A DNA stretch of 64,000 bases from Fusicatenibacter saccharivorans (GTDB lineage: Bacteria; Bacillota; Clostridia; Lachnospirales; Lachnospiraceae), in NCBI RefSeq assembly GCF_015557635.1, contig NZ_JADNOP010000002.1, forward strand, positions 186,001 through 250,000. Direction: 5' to 3'. Shown here in pieces: positions 1 to 10,136 of this stretch (position 1 is the stretch's first letter; each line of letters begins with the position of its first letter). A program made the position numbers and the translations under genes. The notes below the pieces were generated by a model, which was not told the origin of the DNA, did not search any database, and worked only from the letters and a program-made list of their open reading frames with translations.

Positions 1-407
1 ACATCCTCGATTTCCACAGGGATCGTTGCTGTCACTGTGCTCAGTTTTTCCTGTTTTACCATGGAGCACGTTGCCTTGATCGGCACATAAACCGGGTTTG
101 TATCCATCGTCACAATCTGGGTCAGATCGGCCGTGACGGTGATATCCGATGCTTTCAGCCGGCTGACAACCGAGTTGTTGTCCGTGACAGTAACCGTGAC
201 CGTCTGGTATTCCTCCGCAATCTGGTATGTTTTCTTTCCGGCTGCGATGTAGGCTTCATTGGTCACCTGCACGGGGACATCAAAGCGCTCTTTCACAATC
301 GGGTCATTCACACTGACCACAACGTACCAGATTACAATGGAAATCAGGATAGAAAGAATTTTCAAAGGGAGATTGTTCAGAAGCTTTTTCAGAATTTTCT
401 TTTTCAT
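1..407 (-). CDS. cdaR: YbbR-domain protein CdaR, partial (3' end outside window)
   Basis: The gene enters from the left edge; only the N-terminal 135 or so residues are present. The protein begins MKKKILKKLLNN, has one membrane segment at about residues 14-33 (core ILSILISIVIWYVVV), and continues into a beta-rich extracytoplasmic region with Val/Thr-rich strands typical of YbbR repeats. In Firmicutes, CdaR is the membrane partner that modulates the diadenylate cyclase CdaA, and the two genes are adjacent. Here the start codon overlaps the cdaA stop in an ATGA (404-407), which suggests translational coupling. Identity is supported mainly by this neighbour plus the N-terminal architecture. Confidence 0.88.
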   Translation of the reverse strand, partial: MKKKILKKLLNNLPLKILSILISIVIWYVVVSVNDPIVKERFDVPVQVTNEAYIAAGKKTYQIAEEYQTVTVTVTDNNSVVSRLKASDITVTADLTQIVTMDTNPVYVPIKATCSMVKQEKLSTVTATIPVEIED

Positions 408-1291
408 TTCTTCTCTCCCTCCACTTTCTGACGCATTCCGCCGATATGCCATCCTTTCTTCTCTTCCGGTTTTTTCGCGAGCTTCTGGATTTTGTGAAGC
501 TGCTCCCGAAGGTCGCTCGGTGTTACTGCCGTGTGGAGTTCTCCGCCGGAAGCATACGACACATTTCCGGTTTCCTCGGAGACAATAATCGTAAAGGAAT
601 CCGTCACCTCACTGATGCCGACACCTGCACGGTGGCGTGTTCCAAGATTCTTGTTCAGATCCATGTTGTCGGACAGCGGCAGGTAACATGTTGCTGCCGT
701 GACACGGTTGTTCCGTACAATCACGGCTCCGTCGTGCAGCGGCGTATTGTGTTCGAAAATATTGATCAGCAGCTGGCTGGTCAGAACGCCGTCAATCGGG
801 ATTCCGGTCTTTTCATATTCCTCCAGGGTGATGGTCTTTTCGATGACGATCAGCGCTCCGGTCTTTACTTCTCCCATTTCAAAACTGGCCCTTACCAGTT
901 CATTGATGGTTTTGTCACTGAACCGTTCATTTTCCTCCTGGCCGCTCGCAAAAGAAATAGCAGACAGCGGATTCTTTTCTCCAATCTGCTCGACCACTCT
1001 TCGAAGCTCCGGCTGAAAGATAATTACAACCGCTGTGATCGCCGCCCCGCCGATGTTTCCGAACAGCCACAGAATCGTCTGCATTTTCAGCACGTTTGCA
1101 ATGATGACAAAGACACCAATCAGAAAAATACCTTTCATCAGCGTATAGGCCTTTGTATTCTGCAGCCAGCGGATTAGGTGATAGACGAAAAATGCAATGA
1201 GCAGAATCTGCACAATATCAATCAGTTCAATTTGTTTTGGCAGCCCGTAGTCTGCCGTTCTTGTGACAATCCAGTTCCACACGCCACGCAC
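404..1291 (-). CDS. cdaA: Diadenylate cyclase CdaA
   Basis: Membrane-bound enzyme that makes cyclic di-AMP from two ATP; the messenger controls potassium and osmolyte uptake and wall homeostasis in Firmicutes. Three hydrophobic segments lie within about residues 24-95, followed by the cytoplasmic DAC domain (about 100-265). The catalytic DGA motif is seen in TPLHDGAVIV and the ATP-binding RHR in LGTRHRAGVG. The length of 295 residues is close to the usual 270-280. Translation starts at GTG with AAAGGAAG 8 bases upstream. It is followed by cdaR with a 4-base overlap, the conserved cdaA-cdaR order; glmM, which often follows, would lie beyond the left edge. Confidence 0.95.
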   Translation of the reverse strand: MRGVWNWIVTRTADYGLPKQIELIDIVQILLIAFFVYHLIRWLQNTKAYTLMKGIFLIGVFVIIANVLKMQTILWLFGNIGGAAITAVVIIFQPELRRVVEQIGEKNPLSAISFASGQEENERFSDKTINELVRASFEMGEVKTGALIVIEKTITLEEYEKTGIPIDGVLTSQLLINIFEHNTPLHDGAVIVRNNRVTAATCYLPLSDNMDLNKNLGTRHRAGVGISEVTDSFTIIVSEETGNVSYASGGELHTAVTPSDLREQLHKIQKLAKKPEEKKGWHIGGMRQKVEGEKK

Positions 1292-1347
1292 ACTGTCACT
1301 TCCTTTCTTTTCCCCCGTCCGGTTTTCTTCTGATTTTCAAAATTCTT

Positions 1348-2508
1348 TTAAAGATCCTTTAAGGTGTCCTCCAGCATGCTCTTATAATCCACATCCTGAT
1401 AATCGCCCTCGTCCAGCGGCGGAATTTCTTCTTCCTGAATTTCTTCTGTTTCGTTTATTTCTTCTATTTCTTCTTTTTCCTCGATCTCATCAAGATCCCT
1501 GCTGTTCCCGGATTCTTCTGTATGTCCAAGATTTGCCAGAGCATCGAGTTCCTCGTCTGTCAGATCCGGTTCTTTTTTCTTTTCATTCCGAATATAAGTC
1601 ACACAGCGCTGTGCCTTTGTCACATTGAATTTTGGAACGGCTTTTACGTAGTAATAATAATCGTCGTCATCATATTCCAGGTATTCTGTCCGGGTGTAGT
1701 CTGCACCGAACAGGAAAAACTCCAGAACAAATCCAACCAGACAGCCGGCCGCCGCCCCGATCAGAACCATCGGGAGTGCAATCTGTACATCCAGTGCCAG
1801 GCTTCCGGCAATCATAATAACCGCGTAGGCAACCGAACCTGCCACAATGGAAATCTGCCATGCATAGTCCGCACTGCTGTGGCGGATTGCATTGACAAGA
1901 AGTACGGTCAGTGCACAGGCGATCAGAACCAGCAGCATTTCCTCATTGCGGAAGAGGCCGTTGAAAAATTCCTGTACGACTGCCGTGATCTCCGGTGCTT
2001 CCGCCGCATGAAGCAGCGGCTCCATTTTTCCGTGAATCATGTCGCACATATAGTAGACAACGACACCGCAGGCTGCTGAAAATGCAGAGAGCGGCGTGCC
2101 GGCAAGACCATAGGCAACCGGAACGGCAGATGGCACGTGAAGCCAGAATGCGAGCGGTGTCAAAAGGAGTGCCGGCGCATCCTTCGGCACAAAGCGAAGA
2201 TATAGAAACCAGAGCACCAGCAGAACCAGCGCCGCAAGACCCGCGATTACCATGTGAAGTGCAAAGCAGTGACCGATGATCACCAGCATTGCAAGGAAAA
2301 CCATTCCATTCAATGGCAGGATGGCGCAGATCAGTGACAGAATCAATACCACATACATGCTGTTCAGCATCTTCAGATAGCCGAGATTGGAATTAATACC
2401 ACGAAATACAGCAAGAGCGAGCAGAAATTTCACAATCGGAAGTACGATTCCGCTGCAGGAGCCGTAAAACTCTTTTAATTTTTCTTTCAGTTCAATCAAT
2501 ACTGTCAT
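1348..2508 (-). CDS. Unrecognised polytopic membrane protein with acidic C-terminal tail
   Basis: I do not recognise this 386-residue protein. Roughly residues 20-290 hold eight to ten hydrophobic stretches, so it is a polytopic membrane protein. It then has a soluble part with an Asp/Tyr tract (EYDDDDYYYYVK) and a final 60 residues that are very acidic, with repeated Glu-Glu-Ile units (EEKEEIEEINETEE). The ATG overlaps the stop of the upstream gene in an ATGA and has a GGAGGAAGG ribosome site, so the two are co-translated. Its position 56 bases before cdaA suggests a shared transcript with the cyclic di-AMP genes, but no function follows from that. Confidence 0.8.
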   Translation of the reverse strand: MTVLIELKEKLKEFYGSCSGIVLPIVKFLLALAVFRGINSNLGYLKMLNSMYVVLILSLICAILPLNGMVFLAMLVIIGHCFALHMVIAGLAALVLLVLWFLYLRFVPKDAPALLLTPLAFWLHVPSAVPVAYGLAGTPLSAFSAACGVVVYYMCDMIHGKMEPLLHAAEAPEITAVVQEFFNGLFRNEEMLLVLIACALTVLLVNAIRHSSADYAWQISIVAGSVAYAVIMIAGSLALDVQIALPMVLIGAAAGCLVGFVLEFFLFGADYTRTEYLEYDDDDYYYYVKAVPKFNVTKAQRCVTYIRNEKKKEPDLTDEELDALANLGHTEESGNSRDLDEIEEKEEIEEINETEEIQEEEIPPLDEGDYQDVDYKSMLEDTLKDL

Positions 2509-2936
2509 GTTTCCTTCCTCCTGCGCCCGGATTTCTTCCCGCTTTTTTCCTGTTCCTCATACATGTTCTGCAGGTCATCCAGCTCTTTTCCATACCATTT
2601 CAGCTTTTTCTGTGCTCCCTGGTAACGGATCGTGCTGATCACATACACGGCAATGGAATAGACTGCCAGAAAACACAGATAGGACGCGATCAGACACCCT
2701 GCTGCAAACTGCAGGTCGATTGTGTCTATCTCGTCCACCAACCATTCAATATGATATAAGACTGCAACCGCAAGTACCAGAATGTATCCGATGGAAGCCA
2801 GAAAAAAATTTTTCAGAAGCTCTTTTCCGATGTAATCACTCCGAAAATAGCGGCCGATTCGTAAGGCATTTTTTTCTTCTTTTTTTTCGAAAAAAGCCAG
2901 TTTTGTCATCTGACGAATCCTTTTTTCGTCCAACAT
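2505..2936 (-). CDS. Unrecognised small membrane protein, two transmembrane segments
   Basis: This is a 143-residue protein of no family known to me. Two hydrophobic segments lie at about residues 44-65 and 77-103. The N-terminus is basic, and the C-terminal 40 residues are charged and predicted helical (LKWYGKELDDLQNMYEEQ), ending in a Lys/Arg cluster. It overlaps the next membrane protein gene by 4 bases (ATGA) and probably forms a functional pair with it. A promoter (TTTCCA, 17, TAAAAT at 2974-3002) lies just upstream, so it heads a transcript running through the next gene towards cdaA-cdaR. Confidence 0.75.
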   Translation of the reverse strand: MLDEKRIRQMTKLAFFEKKEEKNALRIGRYFRSDYIGKELLKNFFLASIGYILVLAVAVLYHIEWLVDEIDTIDLQFAAGCLIASYLCFLAVYSIAVYVISTIRYQGAQKKLKWYGKELDDLQNMYEEQEKSGKKSGRRRKET

Positions 2937-2973
2937 GCCTCTTGGTCTCCTCTTCCCGTTCTAAATTATGTTT

Positions 2974-3002
2974 ATTTTACCATATGTTTCCGATATTGGA
3001 AA
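2974..3002 (-). promoter_or_regulatory. Promoter of the 2936-to-cdaR transcript
   Basis: Reading on the minus strand, a -35 TTTCCA (3002-2997) and a -10 TAAAAT (2979-2974) are separated by 17 bases, 38 bases before the ATG at 2936. It fits a vegetative sigma-A promoter. Confidence 0.55.
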
Positions 3003-3025
3003 GCTATTCTCAAAATATTCACACA

Positions 3026-3790
3026 CTATTTTACAATTGCCGCACAAACAAAATCCACCTGTTCTGCTCCATTCACTTTCAACAGTGACGCAATGGCATC
3101 AACCGTGCTTCCCGTTGTGTAAATGTCATCTACCAGAAGAATCCGGCAGTATTTCATCTGTCCCGGCTTTGCCAATGCAAAAGCTCCCTCCAGGTTTTTC
3201 CGCCGCTCGGCGGGACCAAGCTCTTTCTGGCGTTTTGTTTTTTTCACACGGCGGATCAGGCGGGCATTCATGGGAAGTTCCATTTCTTCTGCCAGCTTTT
3301 CTGCAAATACCTCCGCCTGATTGTAGCCGCGCTGCCGCTGTCTCGCCGGATGAAGCGGCACCGGAACGAGCACCTCCGGATTTCTTCTCTGGATCTGCTT
3401 TCCCACATAGAAAAACGCCGCGTGAGCATAAAATCCAGCGTATTCCTGCCGTTCATGATATTTGAACCGCATCAGGGAAGCCTCAAGTTCCCCGTGGTAA
3501 CCGTACGGCGCAAAACCGCGGTCGAAGCTGTGCCTCGTTCTGCTGCAGTCCCGGCAGAACTCTTCCTCACTGCCCACGGGTTTCCCGCATTTTTTGCACC
3601 GCGCGCCCAGAATCGGATGGATCTTTTCCACACAATTCCGGCATAGATACAGCTCCTCACGTGCCAGCAGTCCGTCACAGATGGGACATCGTCTCGGATA
3701 AACTGCGTTTAAAAGCCAGTTTCCTGTTTTATTTTTTTCTTTCATGTAACCTGCGCTTTCCCTTATCCACTCTGCCGGATGCAGCCGCAT
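3026..3790 (-). CDS. comF: ComF family phosphoribosyltransferase-like protein
   Basis: A member of the ComF family, needed for DNA uptake or later recombination steps in naturally transformable bacteria. The N-terminal third carries zinc-binding cysteine pairs (CPICDG, CRNC, CKKCGK, CRDC), and the C-terminal half is a type I phosphoribosyltransferase fold with the PRPP loop ILLVDDIYTTGST. Its 254 residues compare with about 230-240 usually. The first ATG (3790) has a GGGG 6-9 bases upstream; an internal ATG at residue 16 (MKEKNKTG) gives a more typical N-terminus and is equally possible. It follows recD2 by 21 bases, so it is probably on the same transcript. Confidence 0.9.
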   Translation of the reverse strand: MRLHPAEWIRESAGYMKEKNKTGNWLLNAVYPRRCPICDGLLAREELYLCRNCVEKIHPILGARCKKCGKPVGSEEEFCRDCSRTRHSFDRGFAPYGYHGELEASLMRFKYHERQEYAGFYAHAAFFYVGKQIQRRNPEVLVPVPLHPARQRQRGYNQAEVFAEKLAEEMELPMNARLIRRVKKTKRQKELGPAERRKNLEGAFALAKPGQMKYCRILLVDDIYTTGSTVDAIASLLKVNGAEQVDFVCAAIVK

Positions 3791-3811
3791 CCATGCCCCG
3801 GAAAAACGTGT

Positions 3812-6067
3812 TTACGCGTTTTCTTCCTGCATTTCCCGGATTCTTCTGGCGAGCGTTGTATACCGGTTCGCCTCGATATGATTTCCGATCATTGCCTGGA
3901 ATGTCACATCACTTCCGACGATGGTGACACACTTTCTGGCTCTCGTCACGGCCGTATACAGAAGATTCCGCGTCATCAGCATGCGCGGGCCGCCGAGCAG
4001 CGGAATCACAACCGCCGGGTACTCGCTTCCCTGCGCTTTATGTATCGTTGTGGCGTAGGCGAGCTCCAGCTCGTCCGCCTGTTTGAACGTATAGTCTGCG
4101 AATTTTCCTTCCTCAAACTCCACGGTGATCACCTCGGTATACGGGTTGATGCTCCGGATCATGCCGAGGTCTCCGTTGAATACACCCATACCGCGCTCCG
4201 CCACGATTCCGTTGATGCCGCGGATTTCCCACTCCATCTGGTAATTGTTGCGGATCTGCATGACCTTGTCGCCCTCGCGGAGGATATTACCTCCATTTTC
4301 CCGCTCGGCTTTGTCCGGTGCGGGCGGGTTCAGGTATTTCTGCAGAATCTGATTCAGATTTTCCACGCCGAGTGCACCTTTCCGCATCGGAGTCAGAATC
4401 TGGATATCCTGCGGGCGGGCATCCACATAACGCGGCAGTTTCTGGGACACCAGCGTCACCAGCACTTTCCAGATCACGTTGACATCGTACCGTTTCAAAA
4501 AGAAGAAATCTTTGCTCTTATTGTCCAGTATAACCTCTTCCCCATTATGGATCTTATGTGCATTGACAACAATATCGCTCTGGGATGCCTGCCGGAAAAT
4601 GTGCGTCAGGCAGACAATCGGAAAGCATTCCGAACGGATCAGATCCCGGAGGACACTGCCCGGGCCGACACTTGGAAGCTGGTTCTGGTCTCCCACTAGG
4701 ACCAGCCTTGTTCCCGGCACAATCGCGGAAAGAAGGGCATGCATCAGGTGGATATCAACCATCGACATCTCATCAATGATGATGACATCCGCGTCGAGCG
4801 GATTATCTGCGTTCCGCTCAAAATGCACATTTGCCGAGGAGTCATCCACATTTCCCGTCAGTTCCAGAAGACGATGGATCGTGCAAGCCTCACAGCCAGT
4901 TGCCTCTGTCATTCGTTTCGCCGCTCTTCCGGTCGGCGCTGCCAGGAAAATGTCGAGGCCTTCTGCCTCAAAATAATGGATCATCGCATTGATGGTCGTC
5001 GTTTTTCCGGTTCCGGGACCTCCGGTCAGGATCATAAGACCGCTGTATGCCGCCTCAACGACTGCCGTCTTCTGCATCTCATCCAGCTCGATCTGATATT
5101 TTTTCTCGATCTTTCCGATCCGCTTTTCGATTGCCTCACGGTCTTCCTCGCATGTAATATTCAGCTCATGCAGCATGCGCGCCGTACTCAGTTCCAGATA
5201 ATAATACTGGCTGGCGTACACAATCCGCAGCGGCTCATCCCCTTCCCGTTCGGCCGGGAGCTCGCGGATGACCGCTTTTTTGTCGATTGCCATATCCTGC
5301 AGAGATTTCTGCATCCGCTCCGGTTCTACGCCGAGAAGTTCCTGCCCTCTCCGAAGCAGCACCGGTTCCGGCAGATAGACATGGCCTTCTGCCGTCGCCT
5401 GATTCAGCACATACGAAAGACCGCTCTTGATGCGGAATTCGCTGTCCACGGCAATCCCGATTTTTCCGGCAATCTCATCCGCCGTCCGAAATCCCACGCC
5501 TGCGATATCTTCCGCCATTTTATACGGGTTTTCCTTTAAAATCCGGTACACATTGTCCCCGTACTGCTGATAAATCTTTGCACCGAGATTCAGCGCAATG
5601 CCATATCCCGAGAGGAAAATCATCGCATTCTGCATTTCGGCTTTTTCTGCCACCTGCTGTGCAATTTCACGCGCTTTCCGCTCGCTGATTCCCTTTACCT
5701 CCGCGAGGCGCTCCGGCTCTTCCTCGATGATCCGAAGCGTATCGTCACCGAAGCGGCGCACAATTCTTGCCGCCAGCGCCGCACCGACTCCTTTGATCGC
5801 ACCGGAACCGAGATACCGCTCCAATGCAACAGAATCCTGTGGAACTTTCGTCTCATAGGATTCAATGCGGAACTGCTTTCCATAGGCAGCATGTTCAATA
5901 TAATCTCCTGAAGCCTCGATCAGCTCGCCCTCTCCGATCATCGGAAGCGTGCCGACGCATGTCAGCTCGCGCCCCTTCATGCTCAGATTCAGGACGGTAT
6001 AGCCGTTCTCCTCATTCCGGAAAATAATGTGTTCTACGTAGCCTTCTACTTTTTCTTTTTCACTCAT
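3812..6067 (-). CDS. recD2: RecD2-type ATP-dependent DNA helicase
   Basis: Superfamily 1B helicase moving 5' to 3' on DNA; in bacteria lacking RecBC it acts in replication-fork and recombination repair rather than in RecBCD. The protein has an N-terminal OB-like and helix-hairpin-helix region (about 1-300, including GSGAIKGVGAALAARIV) and a motor region with Walker A GGPGTGKTTT, DExx-type IIIDEMSMVD, and the terminal motif YATTIHKAQGSEYPAVV. Length 751 is normal. It lies 6 bases after the mreB-family gene and 21 before comF; no clear ribosome site precedes the ATG, so it may depend on translation of mreB. Confidence 0.95.
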   Translation of the reverse strand: MSEKEKVEGYVEHIIFRNEENGYTVLNLSMKGRELTCVGTLPMIGEGELIEASGDYIEHAAYGKQFRIESYETKVPQDSVALERYLGSGAIKGVGAALAARIVRRFGDDTLRIIEEEPERLAEVKGISERKAREIAQQVAEKAEMQNAMIFLSGYGIALNLGAKIYQQYGDNVYRILKENPYKMAEDIAGVGFRTADEIAGKIGIAVDSEFRIKSGLSYVLNQATAEGHVYLPEPVLLRRGQELLGVEPERMQKSLQDMAIDKKAVIRELPAEREGDEPLRIVYASQYYYLELSTARMLHELNITCEEDREAIEKRIGKIEKKYQIELDEMQKTAVVEAAYSGLMILTGGPGTGKTTTINAMIHYFEAEGLDIFLAAPTGRAAKRMTEATGCEACTIHRLLELTGNVDDSSANVHFERNADNPLDADVIIIDEMSMVDIHLMHALLSAIVPGTRLVLVGDQNQLPSVGPGSVLRDLIRSECFPIVCLTHIFRQASQSDIVVNAHKIHNGEEVILDNKSKDFFFLKRYDVNVIWKVLVTLVSQKLPRYVDARPQDIQILTPMRKGALGVENLNQILQKYLNPPAPDKAERENGGNILREGDKVMQIRNNYQMEWEIRGINGIVAERGMGVFNGDLGMIRSINPYTEVITVEFEEGKFADYTFKQADELELAYATTIHKAQGSEYPAVVIPLLGGPRMLMTRNLLYTAVTRARKCVTIVGSDVTFQAMIGNHIEANRYTTLARRIREMQEENA

Positions 6068-6073
6068 CTTTTA

Positions 6074-7072
6074 TCAAAACTGGCTTTCAAATTCATTCAT
6101 CACTTCGCGGTACTGGCCGGTTCCAAGCGCAACGACGCTCGCCGGATTTTCTGCTGTCACGGTATTGATGCCGGTCCGCTCCTGGATCAGCTCGTCCATT
6201 CCGGCAAGGAGACTGCCGCCTCCGGTCAGGATAATGCCGCGGTCGGAAACATCGGATGCCAGTTCCGGCGGCGTTTTTTCCAGCACGGCACAGATCGCAT
6301 CCGCAATCTGGTTTGTCGTCTGGGTAAGGGCACCTCGGATTTCGTCGGAGGAAACTGTAATCGTCGCCGGAAGTCCGGTGATGACGTTTCTTCCCTTGAT
6401 CTCCATCGTTTTCTCCTCGGCCCGCGGATAAGCGGAACCAATCCGGATTTTCACTGCCTCTGCGGTCTGTTCTCCGATAAATACGTTGTATGTTTTCCGT
6501 ACATAGCGGATGATATCCTGGTCAAATGTCTCACTGGAAATCTTGACCGAATTGGAAACAACGGTTCCCGCAAGCGAGATCACAGCGATATCCGTCGTGC
6601 CTCCGCCGATGTCCACGATCATATTTCCGCATGGTTTCGTAATGTCAATTCCGGATCCGATTGCCGCTGCCACCGGCTCCGGCACGATCAGCACTTCCCG
6701 GGCTCCCGCCTGGTACGTTGCCTCCTCCACAGCCTTCCGCTCTACTTCCGTCACACCGGACGGCACACAGATGCTGATTCTCGGTTTCCGGAATGCTCTT
6801 CTTCCCATTGCCTTCTGGATAAAGTAGCGCAGCATGCGCTCGGTGATCAGAAAGTCCGTGATCACGCCCTGCCGCATGGGCCGGACCGCCATAATATTGC
6901 CCGGTGTCCGTCCAATCATCTGACGCGCTTCTTCTCCAATTGCCCGTACTTTATCTGCATCTTTATCATACGCAACTACGGACGGCTCCTTTAATACAAT
7001 GCCTTTTCCCTTGGCATAGACCAGGATGCTGGACGTCCCCAGATCAATTCCGATATCGGTCGTTGCAGCCAT
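6074..7072 (-). CDS. mreB: MreB/Mbl-family bacterial actin, rod-shape protein
   Basis: Actin-like cytoskeletal ATPase that guides lateral wall synthesis beneath the membrane. The phosphate-1 loop is seen as DIGIDLGTSSILVYAKG, phosphate-2 as MIVDIGGGTTDIAVIS, and the adenosine loop as ILTGGGSLLAGMDELI. Length 332 is as expected. It is not next to mreC and mreD, as the classical mreB is; a lone copy is the usual context of Mbl or MreBH paralogues, so the symbol is a family-level call. The ATG has AAAGGGGAT upstream, and the gene has its own promoter and a 5' hairpin. Confidence 0.93.
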   Translation of the reverse strand: MAATTDIGIDLGTSSILVYAKGKGIVLKEPSVVAYDKDADKVRAIGEEARQMIGRTPGNIMAVRPMRQGVITDFLITERMLRYFIQKAMGRRAFRKPRISICVPSGVTEVERKAVEEATYQAGAREVLIVPEPVAAAIGSGIDITKPCGNMIVDIGGGTTDIAVISLAGTVVSNSVKISSETFDQDIIRYVRKTYNVFIGEQTAEAVKIRIGSAYPRAEEKTMEIKGRNVITGLPATITVSSDEIRGALTQTTNQIADAICAVLEKTPPELASDVSDRGIILTGGGSLLAGMDELIQERTGINTVTAENPASVVALGTGQYREVMNEFESQF

Positions 7073-7144
7073 AGTAATCCCCTTTCCTGTTCTCTTTTAT
7101 TTTTCTTTATTTTAATCTGTTTGAAATTTGTATAGAATAAGTTC

Positions 7145-7192
7145 GGGTTCAAAACACCCGAAACACAAAAGGATCGAATGTGTTCTGAACCC
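7145..7192 (-). repeat. Hairpin in the 5' untranslated region of the mreB-family gene
   Basis: Two 13-base arms (GGGTTCAAAACAC at 7145-7157 and GTGTTCTGAACCC at 7180-7192) are complementary with one G-U type pair. They would fold in the leader between the promoter at 7205-7233 and the start at 7072. No T-run follows, so it is not an intrinsic terminator; a role in mRNA stability or protein binding is possible. Confidence 0.55.
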
Positions 7193-7204
7193 AACCCGCT
7201 TCTT

Positions 7205-7233
7205 ATTATATACAATCCCTTTTAAAATGGAAA
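7205..7233 (-). promoter_or_regulatory. Promoter of the mreB-family gene
   Basis: On the minus strand, TTTCCA (7233-7228) and a perfect TATAAT (7210-7205) are spaced 17 bases. It lies just past the uvrA stop codon (7241), so transcription of mreB-recD2-comF can start independently of uvrA. Confidence 0.7.
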
Positions 7234-7240
7234 GGATTTT

Positions 7241-10069
7241 TTAGAGATATTTTTCGACATATTTTCCGGTGTAGGATACCGGGCTCTTGGCCACTTCCTC
7301 CGGCGTTCCGCACGCAATCACGGTTCCGCCGCCGTCTCCGCCCTCCGGTCCGATATCAATAATATAGTCCGCCGTCTTGATGACATCCAGATTGTGTTCG
7401 ATAACAACGACGGTATTTCCGCCCTCGGACAGGCGATGCAGAATCTCCACCAGTTTGTGGACATCCGCAAAATGAAGTCCCGTCGTCGGCTCGTCGAGAA
7501 TGTAGATCGTTTTTCCCGTGCCGCGGCGGCTCAGCTCTGCTGCGAGCTTGATACGCTGCGCTTCTCCGCCGGACAGCGTGGTGGACGGCTGGCCGAGGCG
7601 GATGTAGGAAAGGCCGACATCGTACAGGGTCTGTAATTTCCGGAAAATCGACGGTACCGGCCTGAAGAATTCCAGTGCCTCCTCGACCGTCATATTCAGC
7701 ACATCGTAGATGCTCTTTCCTTTGTATTTGACTTCCAGTGTCTCACGGTTGTACCGTTTTCCATGGCAGACCTCACACGGCACATAGACATCCGGCAGGA
7801 AGTGCATTTCGATCTTCAGGATACCGTCGCCGCCGCAGGCCTCGCATCGGCCGCCCTTCACATTAAAGCTGAATCTTCCCTTCTTGTAGCCGCGCGCCTT
7901 GGCATCCTGCGTTGCCGCAAACAGGTCGCGGATCTGATCGAACAGACCTGTGTACGTTGCCGGATTGGAACGCGGTGTTCTTCCGATCGGGGACTGGTCG
8001 ATGTCGATGACCTTATCGAGCTGTTCCATACCGATGATGTCTTTGTGTGCACCCGGAATCGTCCGCGCACGGTTCAGATCTCTTGCCAGCCGTTTGTACA
8101 GAATTTCATTGACAAGAGAACTCTTTCCCGATCCGGAGACTCCGGTCACGCAGGTCATGACACCGAGCGGGAAATTCACGTTGATATTTTTCAGATTGTG
8201 CTCTTTTGCTCCGACTACCTTCAGCCAGCCCGTCGGCTTTCTGCGCTCGGACGGAACCGGAATTTTCAGCTCTCCGCTTAAGTATTTTCCGGTGATGGAA
8301 TTCGGATTTTTCATCAGATCTTCCGCTGTTCCGATCGCCACCAGCTCTCCGCCGTGCTCACCGGCTCCCGGGCCGATATCGACAACGCAGTCAGCGGCGC
8401 GCATCGTATCCTCGTCGTGCTCCACGACGATCAGGCTGTTTCCGAGGTCACGCAGATGTTTCAGCGTCGCGAGAAGTTTGTCGTTGTCTCTCTGGTGAAG
8501 ACCGATGCTCGGCTCGTCGAGAATATAGGCGACACCGACAAGGCCGGAGCCGATCTGCGTTGCCAGACGGATTCTCTGCGCCTCACCGCCGGACAGCGAT
8601 GCCGTTCCGCGCGCCAGGGTCAGATAGTTTAATCCGACATCCGCAAGGAAGCTCACACGCGCACGGATCTCTTTTAAAATCTGCTTTCCGATCAGCAGCT
8701 GCTGTTCGGAGAGTTCGAGGTTCTGCATAAACTTCTGCAGATTGTCGATGGAAAGGGATGTTACTTCAAAAATATTTTTATCTCCGACCGTCACACCAAG
8801 CGACGTCGGTTTCAGACGCTGGCCATGGCACGCCTGGCACGGGGTCACACGCATGAAGGTTTCGTATTCCTGTTTTGTAGAATCCGATCCGGTCTCACGG
8901 TAGCGGCGCTCTACATTTTTGATCAGCCCCTCAAAAGCCACATCGTACACACCGACGCCGCGCTGACCGCGGTAATGCACCTTGACGGATTTTCCGTTCG
9001 TTCCGTAAATCAGGATATCGTGGATTTTTTTCGGATATTCACAGAACGGAGTGGAAAGGGAAAAATCGTACTCCTCTGCCAGCGCATCGAGAACGGCTCT
9101 CGTATAGCTCGATTTGTCCGTGCAGGACTGCCAGCCGAGCACGGTGATGGCTCCGTCTGCGATGGATACGGTCTTGTCCGGAATCATCAGATCCTCGTCG
9201 AACTCCATCTTGTAGCCAAGGCCGGCACAGCTCGGGCAGGCGCCGAACGGGTTGTTGAAGGAAAAGCTTCTCGGCTCAATCTCCTCCATGCTGATGCCGC
9301 AGTCCGGGCAGGAAAAGCTCTGGCTGAAGTTGAGCTGATTTCCGTCCATCGTGTCGACCACCAGAAGGCCGTCCGCCAGATCCAGTACATTCTCGACGGA
9401 ATCCGTCAGACGTTTCTCAATGTCCGGTTTGACTACAAGACGGTCCACAATAATGGAAATGTTGTGTTTCAGGTTCTTATCCAGCGTAATCTCCTCGGAC
9501 AGCTCATACTGGCTGCCGTCGATCATCACGCGGACATAGCCGCTGCGTTTTGCCTGTTCGAGCACCTTTTCGTGTCTTCCCTTGCGGCCGCGCACAACCG
9601 GCGCGAGAAGCTGGATTTTCGTCCGCTCCGGGAGTGCCATGATCTGATCGACCATCTGGTCCACCGACTGGCGGCTGATGACTTTTCCGCACTTCGGGCA
9701 GTGCGGAATACCGATTCTCGCGTACAGAAGACGGAAGTAATCGTAAATCTCCGTCACGGTTCCGACGGTGGAACGCGGGTTCCGGTTCGTCGATTTCTGA
9801 TCGATCGAAATAGCAGGCGGCAGGCCTTCGATGCTGTCCACATTCGGTTTTTCCATCTGTCCTAAGAACTGGCGCGCGTAGGAGGAAAGGCTCTCCATGT
9901 ACCGCCGCTGGCCCTCCGCATAGATCGTGTCAAACGCAAGCGAACTCTTTCCTGAACCGCTGAGGCCCGTAAATACAACAAACTGGTTTCTGGGGATATC
10001 GACATTCAGTGCTTTCAGGTTGTTCTCCCTGGCTCCCCGTATTCTGATAAACTCTTTTTTCTCTGCCAT
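7241..10069 (-). CDS. uvrA: Excinuclease ABC subunit A
   Basis: Damage-recognition ATPase of nucleotide excision repair, loading UvrB on distorted DNA. Both ABC modules are present: Walker [15 protein letters not shown] and [14 protein letters not shown], and signatures [11 protein letters not shown] and [11 protein letters not shown]. Zinc-finger cysteines are visible (CPKCGK; CPDCG with [12 protein letters not shown] with CEVC). The start used here is the ATG with AGAGGAAC upstream, giving 942 residues beginning [17 protein letters not shown]; the reading frame is open for 32 more codons, but that part overlaps the promoter. uvrB is not adjacent. A SOS-box-like operator overlaps the -35. 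Confidence 0.97.
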   Translation of the reverse strand: MAEKKEFIRIRGARENNLKALNVDIPRNQFVVFTGLSGSGKSSLAFDTIYAEGQRRYMESLSSYARQFLGQMEKPNVDSIEGLPPAISIDQKSTNRNPRSTVGTVTEIYDYFRLLYARIGIPHCPKCGKVISRQSVDQMVDQIMALPERTKIQLLAPVVRGRKGRHEKVLEQAKRSGYVRVMIDGSQYELSEEITLDKNLKHNISIIVDRLVVKPDIEKRLTDSVENVLDLADGLLVVDTMDGNQLNFSQSFSCPDCGISMEEIEPRSFSFNNPFGACPSCAGLGYKMEFDEDLMIPDKTVSIADGAITVLGWQSCTDKSSYTRAVLDALAEEYDFSLSTPFCEYPKKIHDILIYGTNGKSVKVHYRGQRGVGVYDVAFEGLIKNVERRYRETGSDSTKQEYETFMRVTPCQACHGQRLKPTSLGVTVGDKNIFEVTSLSIDNLQKFMQNLELSEQQLLIGKQILKEIRARVSFLADVGLNYLTLARGTASLSGGEAQRIRLATQIGSGLVGVAYILDEPSIGLHQRDNDKLLATLKHLRDLGNSLIVVEHDEDTMRAADCVVDIGPGAGEHGGELVAIGTAEDLMKNPNSITGKYLSGELKIPVPSERRKPTGWLKVVGAKEHNLKNINVNFPLGVMTCVTGVSGSGKSSLVNEILYKRLARDLNRARTIPGAHKDIIGMEQLDKVIDIDQSPIGRTPRSNPATYTGLFDQIRDLFAATQDAKARGYKKGRFSFNVKGGRCEACGGDGILKIEMHFLPDVYVPCEVCHGKRYNRETLEVKYKGKSIYDVLNMTVEEALEFFRPVPSIFRKLQTLYDVGLSYIRLGQPSTTLSGGEAQRIKLAAELSRRGTGKTIYILDEPTTGLHFADVHKLVEILHRLSEGGNTVVVIEHNLDVIKTADYIIDIGPEGGDGGGTVIACGTPEEVAKSPVSYTGKYVEKYL

Positions 10070-10136
10070 AACTGTTCCTCTTATTAATTGGAATCCCTGT
10101 CCGGACAGGGACAGGAATCTTGTCTCGTTTTCTTCC

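Noticed and set aside
8825-9865. 346-codon open frame on the plus strand
   Set aside because: Lies wholly opposite uvrA, has no domain and no ribosome site; it is a shadow of uvrA codon use.
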